Of a stretch of 64,000 bases of DNA, positions 53,692 through 64,000 are shown one piece after another. This DNA is from Chrysomallon squamiferum (taxonomy: Eukaryota; Mollusca; Gastropoda; Neomphalida; Peltospiridae): positions 28,831,731-28,895,730 of the forward strand of contig CM022670.1 of assembly GCA_012295275.1 (NCBI GenBank), read 5' to 3'. The translations under genes were made by a program, and so were the position numbers. Position 1 is the stretch's first letter; every line of letters begins with the position of its first letter. Under the pieces are notes generated by a model. The model was not told where the DNA came from. It did no database searches and saw nothing but the letters and a program-made list of their open reading frames with translations.

Positions 53692-55379
53692 CAGTGGTTC
53701 TCAACCTTTTTTGGCCAACGGCACACCTTGGAACAGATGAAAAATATTTGAATTTTGGAAAATAAAAACATGGCACGTCATAGACAGAATACAACCGTAG
53801 ACCCAGACTAGTCATAGACACATAAATAAAGAAAAACACAGCTATATTTTATTGCAGTGTTTCGAATGTTATCAGTCAAATAGCTGGCTTCTTTAGTGAG
53901 AAATTTGTGCCTGGCTTTTATTCATAATTTCGTCAATATCAAGAACATATCAAGATTGCCAGTGATTGCTCTTTTTTTCCAAATCATGATTTTCTTTTTG
54001 AGGGCAACTAACTTGTCTGTTAAAGTGAGAATAATATTCATTTTTACCTTGCATACTACTGTTTATTTTATTTAGTTTACTAAATATTTCTGTTAGGTAT
54101 TCCATTTTTGACATCCAAAATTCGCAACTAAGGTATACACAGAATTTCTCCTTTTATCAAATCAAAAATATCTTGACCTCTTGCAGTTGTGGGTATTTCT
54201 TTACAGCACAAAAATTGATTATTTCATTCATGTCAATAAAACGTACAAATGCAAGTAACTGACTTTTATTACTGATGTCAGTGGATTCATCCATGGTTAA
54301 AGCAAAATTAGAATTCTTAAGATTTTTCTGAACATTGTTTTCAATATTTTTCGATCTAGGATTCGTCTACATATTGTATCATTTGAAAGCGGGATATTGT
54401 TCAGTTCCTTCTCAGCCTTTTCACCAAACATGGACTTTATCATCTTTTTACAAGCTGGGAGGATGATTTAGATTTTAATGCTATTATTTCAGCAACCTGA
54501 ACTGACGCTAGTTGGGATCGTTCAGACATGGTCATTACATTTTCAAAATAACTTCACTGTTTTGATTTCTGCTCTAACAGTCTTTGAAAGTATTCACGCT
54601 TTTTATCTTTCAGAGATGAATATTTTGAATTAAATGCCTTTCTGACTTGCTTGGTACCATGGATTCATTTGACATTGTTTCACCACTCACTACGCATGAT
54701 GGACTTGGTTTGTCAACGTTACCAGACCAATAAAATCCAAATTTCAAATAATTTTCACAATATTGTCAATTAATGTTTCTCTTTTTGACAACAGAGGTTG
54801 ATGGTTGTTGACCTCTGGACTTAGGCTCGTCACTGATGTCTTTCCTTTTCAAATATTTATCCACTGTGAAGGGTCATGGAATATCAATATGGCAGTTTTG
54901 GATAGGGTTGTGTATTCTGAGATGACAGTGTCATTTGGTCCCTCAAAGCTGTCTCTTTCGTATACAAACACAGCATAACAATAAAAAAATATCTCTTCCT
55001 ACCTAAAAGTGATGTTTTATGAGACCACGTCTAGCTGGAAATCATCAATTTTCAATGTATTACGCACAAAAATAGTCAATCCGCCATTTTTGCTATCTTC
55101 CACACACCAGTAGACAGCTACAGACCTCTACTATACCCTCATTAGCATAAGATGATGAAACACTGCAACTGTCTGGTGTAAAAAGCCAGAAAATCAAACC
55201 ATATTGAACAAGCAAATGCACATCGAGCCTGCTTTTCGGCTACACCCGCTGATGGTTCAGCACATCATCCCCCTCATCAGAATGTAAACATGTTACACAA
55301 CAGACTGTGAATACTCAATTGGAATCACGTGGTTTTTCGCATGTTCAAAATTTCACGGCACACTGGTTGAGAATCACTG
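53692..55379 (-). mobile_element. decayed hAT transposon with ZBED-type transposase
   Basis: Ends are inverted: CAGTGGTTCTCAACC at 53692 and its imperfect complement at 55365-55379 (CAGTGATTCTCAACC on the - strand), the classic hAT end. The 8-bp flanks (CAATAGAG and CAAAGATG) match poorly, so the target duplication is not proven. The - strand interior reads in order a BED-finger relic (SCVVSGETMSNESMVPSK), MFGEKAEKELNNIPLSND, the DDE-region block MDESTDISNKSQLLAFVR, and a C-terminal KKIMIWKKRAITGNLDMF. This is the ZBED5-like branch of hAT. Stops and frameshifts interrupt every block. Confidence 0.85.
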
Positions 55380-55399
55380 CAAAGATGGCTTTTAACTTT

Positions 55400-56162
55400 C
55401 AAAAGTCATTTTATTTTTCCATTTTATTTTTCAGAAATTATGAATAATGATTTAAAAATGTAATTGGAGATATTGGTTATCTGCTATCAATACTGATTTA
55501 TTTTTAATGAGAATGACAAAAGCATGCAACATCAATTAATTATACATTCAGCTAAACAAGTAAACAAAAATACTGTCTAAGAAATTGTATGAATATGGAA
55601 ACATAGTTTTATATTATCTATCTATCTATCTATCTATCTATGGATGGATGTGTGTGTGTGTATATATATATATATAATAAAATGCTGTTGACCCTCGGAC
55701 TAATGGGAGGGCGAAGCACCAGTCAGGAAATCGTGAAATTAAATATTAACCCTAAAATTTACCGAAACATTGAACATGGGTACACGTAACAGCTATTTAA
55801 TATAGTAATATAATAATGTAAGCACAACATACAGATACGCTAGACTGTATCACTTCAAACTTCTGACCGACCAGAAAATGTACCTTTCTTTTTTCTCACT
55901 TGTTCCTCTTGAAGTCTGACTGAGATTAAATCTTTATTTTATTTCATTTATAATTTTATATTTATTTTTATTATTATTATTACTTTTTTAATCACGATTG
56001 ATAACATTCATGCAATAAACATAAAGGTAAGACTTAAAATTTTACATCCATGCAGTTTTTATTCTGATAGGACTTGAAACAGAATACACCAAGCGTGCAA
56101 AAATCAGAAAAATGGCTCCAACGAGTATGACGACCCAAAACTAGACGCGCTTTGGAATATCC

Positions 56163-56194
<32 letters not shown>

Positions 56195-57600
56195 CAGCAG
56201 CAGCAGCAGCAGTAGCAGTAGTAGTAATAAATAAATAAATAATATTTTGAATTTAATTTAATTAAATTTAGAGAAATATTGTTTACGAATATCTGAATGA
56301 TCTATTGAAGACGCCATGATAAACCTACGTGCTTTCTTTTTCTTTTCCTTTTTTTATGGCCAACAAGGACCTCGCAGTTGACCTTGCCCTTCTCTTCACT
56401 CGAGTCAAAATTAATTCCCTACCAGGTGTGTTCCTTAACACAAACCTGGGAAACAACCTGCGCGTGTTTCCTTATAAACCTCTATGACACAGGATGACAG
56501 CTGTCGAGTTTTTCTCCGAGTTTTCTCAAACAGTACGAATATTCCAGTAACTAGAATAATATTAACCGTGAAAATGTTATCGAACTTAACAATGATCATT
56601 TAAACATTATTATTTTTTTTTTTTTTTTTTTTTAAAGTTGAATATATAATCTATTTCAGGTGACTGCATTATTTTTAATTATGTTTATGAATTGTATTTA
56701 TATAAACTTGCAATTATAGTGAAGGCAATAATTTGCTCACAAGTTTAGGATGACTCATTTATTTTATGATGTTCATTTAAAATAGTCTACTCTATTTTAA
56801 AAAACATGAACCCGTACTCAATCTTACTGCTTGTTGATAGTAGATGTATATTTCTAAATATATTCGTTATTTATTTATTTATTTATTTATTCTGTTTTTC
56901 ATGTTGTTTCCAGTTAATTTTAAATATCAGTGAAACAGACATGTATGCGTTTAGACTTGGAACTGCAGCAAGGTTCTTCGTGAGTTCCTTTCTCTATAAA
57001 TAAATAATACAGGTAATATTATACATTGTACTTGTAACTAAACGAATATAAGGGCATTTGATGATATCTTAATACATTTTAATTAATACTGATTGGAATT
57101 TAATTAGGTATCGCACGTAACTTGTATGCAGTTTTGCTAAAAAAAAAACATGAAACGAACAGAAAATATTATTTACAAGTAAATCTTGAAGGAAAAAATA
57201 AGAACAAAGTACTTTTCAGTCCATGAAATTCTCAGGAGAGGTGAACCTGTCTAACCATTGCTGACAATATGATGAATATAGTTATAAACAGAGATGGAGA
57301 GAAAACAGACGAAGTGACGGTGGTGGTGATGATGATAATGATCATGTTCTTAGCCGTCATCATATGAATATACGAGTTTCATTAATGAATTTATATTATA
57401 TATGCCCTCTAGTTGTAATATTTTCATTGCTGGACGTTAGTTTTATTTACAAGATGCACAGTCTTCGTTAAATCGTCCATCATTTTCTGAAAATTATATA
57501 AATTTTGAAAGAATTTATCTTTTGTATTACTTAATAGATATTCTAAATAATTATTACTTATATTTCCACACGTCTCTACTTTAATTAGCTTTTACTAAAA
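55400..57600. other. intergenic, microsatellites, no confident gene
   Basis: CTAT (about 55615-55640), GT/TA (about 55648-55675) and AGT/AGC (about 56166-56226) runs and a poly-T tract (about 56610-56632). A 43-codon + frame at 56356-56487 (MANKDLAVDLALLFTRVK...) lies in GC-richer DNA but has no other support. Confidence 0.5.
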
Positions 57601-57617
57601 ATGTCCAAAAAATATAT

Positions 57618-57837
57618 CTACTGGACTTTCAGTATCACTAAAGGCATGCGAAATTTATTGTCTATTTCAATTTTTGTTGAGAATCCAGGCTTCAGGTTTA
57701 ACGTTTGATTGCTTAAAAGTCCTGAAAATTGTGGCGCTATTATCAAAGAAACATCGACATTATGTTTAACTGCAGGCGATAAATACAAAACAACTGGATC
57801 ATTCCCATTAAGCTGAGGATTGTCTGCTGTCCTGGTT
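57618..57837 (-). CDS. unrecognised terminal exon, - strand
   Basis: After TTATTCAATCTAG the phase-2 frame is open for 72 residues to TAG: TRTADNPQLNGNDPVVLY, LSPAVKHNVDVSLIIAPQ, FSGLLSNQTLNLKPGFST and KIEIDNKFRMPLVILKVQ. The composition is that of a soluble beta-rich protein with one N-glycan motif (NQT), unlike the surrounding low-complexity DNA. There is no initiator within it, so it is an internal or last exon. Partner exons and family are unknown. Confidence 0.4.
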
Positions 57838-57859
57838 CTAGATTGAATAATCTGTTTTA

Positions 57860-58113
57860 ATTTTCTTGTTATCTACCTACCTACCTACTACCTATCTATC
57901 TACCTACACCTATCTGTCTATCTATGTATGTATGTATGTAGTATGTATATAGTGGACAATAGTGGATTCTGCAAAATAAAACGAAAGATAAACCTAAGTG
58001 AGGTGTAGATTTTTACTTCAGACGACTAAATGTTTGCGAAAATGGATAAATATTTAGTTTCAAATTTACAAACATATATGATCTTAAAATTTCAAAGTGT
58101 ACCTTTGCAGCAA

Positions 58114-58153
<40 letters not shown>

Positions 58154-58455
58154 TATAAAGATGATAATAATAATAATAATCTTAAAAGAATGAAAGAAAA
58201 AAGCAACATCGAACAAAGATCAACAACAACAAAAAACACTATATAAAATCATTATATCAAATAATAAAAGGAGTGTGGAAAATCAACACAAAAAAATAAA
58301 ATAAAATAAAAAATAAAAAACCACAGGCATGAAAAAAATGACTAAATATTAGTTAAAATTTCATTATTTATCTCGTTTGAGTTTGTTATTTCCTATTTCG
58401 TTATATATATATTTGTTTCTATCGTTATCTATCTTATGAACATTAAGTATTTCAA

Positions 58456-58491
<36 letters not shown>

Positions 58492-59269
58492 TACTTGTGA
58501 ATAAAGCCAAGTAGAGTCTAAAACTTCTTTACTCGTTCACTTTGTAAAATACGGTAATATAGACTGCTTAGTTTTTTTTGTAAAACATGGCTAGTTTTCT
58601 TTTAGTTTCTACCTGTCTTCGAGTAAATAATGTCTGCTTTTTATAATACATGTCACTATATATATATAAAAGACTGGATTGGTTTAATGAGCTTATTATG
58701 GCATTTTTCTTCTTTTAGTTTTCTTTCTTTTTTTTCGATTCTTATATATTTCCAGTACAACAATGTACGTATCTGCCTACTTTATTATCATTAAATATAT
58801 CATATTTTAAAGGAATCGACTGTTTTATAAAATGAAAGAAAAAGATATATGTACACGTGACTGATCCTTTCACAATTTCCTGACTATGAAAAGAAAAGTA
58901 ATATAATATAAGTAAATCGGATTTAGTATTCAAGGGAAATATCAAAAATCATATCAGAATTTTTTTTTTATTCTTCTTCTTTACTAGAACAAAACGGAGA
59001 ATACAAAGTAAATTAATAAGCGAGGATAATAAAATATAAATCTTCTTTATGTCGAAGATATTAAAAAAACCAAATAGCTCCTTAGAAATAATTTATAATC
59101 TTTTCAATTAGCCTTTGATTTGTTGATTTTATTGTTGCTGTTGTTGTGATATATATTTTCGTGAAACCAGCCTTGCTCAGTCTTCGGTTTGTTCCCACAT
59201 ATGTGTGTAAGTACGTATGTATGTGCATGGTTTTATTTCATGTTCTATTTTTTATTTTATTTTTTGGTT

Positions 59270-59312
<43 letters not shown>

Positions 59313-60150
59313 AGTACGTTTGCGTATGTGCATGTGTGTTCGTCTATTTTTGTATATATGCGAATCACAGAAAACTTTATTATCTACTTTTCCAGAGCGA
59401 CTTTAACTTTCTAAACAACGGTTGTCGCCCCTAATGCAAACAGTTCTGAATCGTCCGGCCCCAGTGTCAGTTAGTTAACATTGTTAATGTTAGATTAAGA
59501 AAAACAAACAAAATAACTTAAAAACATGTTCCAAAAATATTATCTTGAACTATCACCTATAATAATTTCATTTTTAAGTTATTTAATAATAAAGACATCT
59601 GAATGTGTGCGTGTGTGTGTATGTGCGTGTACACATACATACATACGTATATAAAAACAAACACAAATACACTGACACAAGTATGCATAAATGAATATAT
59701 CAGTAGGTAAAAAAAAAAAACACTGATAGATATATTATTATAGATATAAAGAAATATACATAATACATAAATACATACATACACACATACAGTCAGACAG
59801 ACATATAGGCATACATACATATATACATAAACATACATACACACATATACATACACACATATACATACACACATATACATACACACATATACATACACAC
59901 ATATACATACACACACATACATACATACATACACAGACAGACAAACCAAGACAAACACATATAAAGGAACACAGAACAGAGACACACACATACCAGAGAC
60001 ACAAAGAAATATGCAGACATTGTGAAATATAACAGTGTTTAATAGCTGATTAGACTGTCTTGTGCTACGTAATATAACATAAGGTACTCGTGTTATTTAT
60101 GTGACAAGTGAACGACGTCTCAACAGTTGCCGTTCGTCATCGAATCTTCA
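57860..60150. repeat. microsatellite-rich intergenic stretch
   Basis: CTAC/TATC (about 57873-57945), AGT (about 58116-58153), poly-A (about 58460-58488), GT (about 59275-59309) and ACATA/ACAC (about 59770-59960). Open frames through them encode Val/Cys/Tyr strings and are artefacts. At 59393-59434 a good acceptor (CTACTTTTCCAG) precedes SDFNFLNNGCRP and a stop, possibly a small + strand terminal exon. Confidence 0.7.
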
Positions 60151-60156
60151 GTGTAG

Positions 60157-60165
60157 TATATAAAG
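60157..60165 (+). promoter_or_regulatory. TATA box of the Met/Gly-rich secreted protein gene
   Basis: TATATAAAG lies about 45 bp before a short leader exon that ends AAG|GTAAGT at 60209. Spacing suits a start site near 60187. A cDNA 5' end would settle it. Confidence 0.55.
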
Positions 60166-60186
60166 AGACAAAGTCAAAACAAGCTT

Positions 60187-61988
<1,802 letters not shown>

Positions 61989-62045
61989 CTTCTGTTGTTG
62001 TTATGATTTTTGTTTTTGTTTATTTATAACATACCCCAACCCGCA

Positions 62046-62047
62046 AC

Positions 62048-62100
<53 letters not shown>

Positions 62101-62383
62101 TAATAAGAAATAAATGAATAAATAAATAATAAAATAGAAATAAATTAAAAATTAAAAATAAATAAATAAATAATGATGATGATATCGTGCTGTGATAAAA
62201 TACCGGTATAGTGAAATTTATGGCAGCCCATTTGTTTGTACTCAGCAAATAGTTTATTTTAAATTATTTTTTTTCCGAAAGACACGCGCCAAACAGATTA
62301 TTTTTATGTTACAGTTATAATCTATTATTATTGTTGTTGTTGTTTTTGTTATTGTTGTTGTTATTATTATTATTATGATTATG

Positions 62384-62422
<39 letters not shown>

Positions 62423-62460
62423 TTCTTCTTCTTCTTCTTCTTTTTCTTCTTCTTATTTAT
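62046..62460. repeat. AAT and TTA/TTC microsatellites between convergent genes
   Basis: (AAT)n at 62046-62096, (AAAT) runs to 62175, (TTA)n at 62357-62420 and (TTC)n to 62452. They separate the 3' ends of the + strand secreted protein gene and the - strand receptor gene. Confidence 0.9.
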
Positions 62461-62831
62461 TTATTTAATTAATTGTAAAATAAATGACATTAAATATTTG
62501 TTGTTATTACTATCGTTTCATTTAGTGACATTCTGAATTGCTTCGTTCGATTATCCCACATGAAAAAAAGGAACAAAATCAACAGCATCAAAAAACACTT
62601 CTATCCCCCTTCCAAAAAGAAAAGTACAAACAAACAAACAAACAAAAAATAAAAATAAATAAATAAATAAAAATGTGTAATGTCTTCATCTCTTTTACAT
62701 TAAGGATCTTGAAGCAAATAATAAATAAGCGCATTAAATTATATGAACAGTTTCAGAACTAATATTTTACCCTAACATGTTTATGAAAAACTTTTCCTTC
62801 GTTCAGTTATCCTTTCAACTGGTGACAAGAA

Positions 62832-63252
62832 TCAATCTCTGTCAAAGATAACCTCATCCTCCAAAATGTCGTCACTGTCAGGGAAATCCAAAGAAATATT
62901 TGAAATATTTAGTCCTGTTTGTTTCCTAGCTTTCATTTTGCGAAATATAACAGATGGTTTCCAGTTTTCAATGGCTTTTTTTCTAGAAACCTTCTTACAC
63001 AAGTTTTTAGCCAGACGTTGTTGAAGTGGTTTCGTAGCGAGAAGGAAAATGGCACAATTTGCTATTCCAAGAGCGTTGTCACCAAATCCCTGAATAAACA
63101 AAACAATATATTCTTGTAATAAATAGTATTTAAACATGAAATAAACAAACAAATAAACAAATAAAACAAGGAGACAACTAACAACAACAATAATAATAAT
63201 AAAAGACACACCCCCAAAAAAAAATGTTTTTAATAATAATAATATCAATAAC

Positions 63253-63298
<46 letters not shown>

Positions 63299-63594
63299 TC
63301 AGGACAATAATTCATTATAATAATTATAAAACTAAAAGGACAGCGACCACGACGATGATGATGATAATTCACATAAAGAAGAAATTTAACCTTTATGATG
63401 AGTAACCAATCTGCCAGTCTGTTCGGAATTCTTGGTCCGTATTTAAACATCATTAGATACATCGTACCCCAGACGCGCAGAACGATGAACACTATGGGAA
63501 GGTAACGTAGCTGTTTGTTTGCTGTCGTGACAGCCAAGTCTTCAATCATGTATTCCTTGTCGATGTGACGCTGTCGCCTCTTGTTATGACTCTT
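62832..63594 (-). CDS. C-terminal exons of a GPR157-like G-protein-coupled receptor
   Basis: Exon 63391-63594 (204 nt) encodes a basic third loop (NKRRQRHIDKEYM), transmembrane helix 6 (LPIVFIVLRVWGTMYLMM) and the extracellular turn, ending DWLLIIK. Exon 62832-63089 follows in phase 0 with helix 7 (GFGDNALGIANCAIFLLA), a Lys/Arg-rich juxtamembrane stretch and an acidic tail ending DDILEDEVIFDRD. The LRVWGT and G(F)GDNALGIANC motifs resemble GPR157, an orphan receptor of the cAMP-receptor-like group. The donor of the upstream exon is weak (GTTAAA). Helices 1-5 would lie upstream of the window's right edge. It acts at the plasma or ciliary membrane in vertebrates, and the role here is unknown. 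Confidence 0.65.
63095..63390. repeat. receptor gene intron with AAT microsatellite
   Basis: (AAT)n at about 63255-63297. Nothing else is recognised. Confidence 0.85.
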
Positions 63595-64000
63595 CTAAAA
63601 ATAATAAATAAATAAATAAATAAATAAAAACTAATTCAAACATACACAAAAACAACATTTAAACCTTTTTTCTTCTTTATCAAACGTGATTCATTTAATG
63701 CTCAGAATCTGATTTAAAACAACAAAAATATAATAAAAATAAAGAAAATTAAAGAAAAAAGAAAAAAAAGTCAAAGATAAACGTGATTTTATTAAATGTT
63801 TCGTTTCTCTATATTGTTAATATTTATGATTCCGTTTAACTGTTTCTCGTTCAAGCCTTTCTAACTGAAACGCGAGAGGAACCCACTGTCGATGTGCAAT
63901 TCGCTACTTTTTTGTATTAACATCAAGCAATCTTTTATACGCAGTTTTACATAGACATTATAGCACATATCCAGTCAAAAAGCAGTGTTCCAAAGGTGTG
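63595..64000. other. receptor gene intron or 5' part, no exon recognised
   Basis: AT-rich. I see no further receptor exon before the window edge. Confidence 0.5.

Noticed and set aside
56356-56487. 43-codon + strand frame MANKDLAVDLALLFTRVK...
   Set aside because: GC-richer and with a start codon, but no homology, splice support or poly(A) signal. Could be part of an unidentified repeat.
59557-60020. Tyr/Val/Cys-rich - strand frames up to 144 residues
   Set aside because: Generated by ACATA/ACAC microsatellite in three frames.
62024-62248. Ile-string - strand frame between the convergent genes
   Set aside because: AAT microsatellite translation.

Overview
The window is nuclear DNA from an animal. 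It is AT-rich and intron-rich, with GT-AG introns, long microsatellites, minisatellites and decayed Tc1/mariner and hAT transposons. The recognisable proteins are metazoan: thrombospondin type-1 (TSP1) and GON domains, a GPR157-like receptor, and a DDX49 helicase fragment. A marine lophotrochozoan, most likely a gastropod mollusc, fits best, but that is inference. Few long open frames are genes. Most real coding sequence lies in exons of 40-280 bp that were found by reading splice signals and intron phase.

Region 1 (1-14490). A 6078-bp direct duplication (1-6078, and from 6079 to about 11170) is followed by diverged copies of one of its parts. On the + strand a 300-400 bp unit recurs 14 times. 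Each unit carries an 80-odd-nt exon-like block between an acceptor and a GTAAA donor, and most keep one reading frame with the core HMHLLLKNGAGEGHHLNG. On the - strand each duplicate carries a broken protease-like relic, possibly of the ubiquitin-specific type. From 14654 to 16932 there is a GT-rich degenerate satellite that is open in several frames by composition only.

Region 2 (17038-43254). This holds the main gene. It encodes a signal peptide, a GON domain split over three exons, three complete TSP1 repeats (one exon each, all phase 1), a half-degenerate fourth repeat, a short linker, one transmembrane helix and a basic tail of about 30 residues. The locus appears twice: 17038-23800 lacks the 3' exons and abuts a 200-N gap (23801-24000), and 24001-43254 appears complete. 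Both copies share a single-base frameshift in the GON exon. The intron before the membrane exons is filled by about 11.5 kb of a roughly 31-bp minisatellite whose unit contains TGACGTCA, the cAMP-response-element palindrome.

Region 3 (43255-60150). This is mostly repeats and decayed elements: a Tc1 relic (- strand, 44640-45395), 3' exons of DDX49 (- strand, 46144-47383), several unrecognised - strand exon-like frames (48260-51962 and 57618-57837), a near-perfect 70-bp tandem array (52153-53125), and a hAT element with a ZBED-type transposase (53692-55379).

Region 4 (60157-64000). A compact complete gene for a secreted Met/Gly-rich 93-residue protein (TATA box, untranslated first exon, two coding exons, poly(A) signal) is followed on the - strand by the last two exons of a GPR157-like G-protein-coupled receptor.
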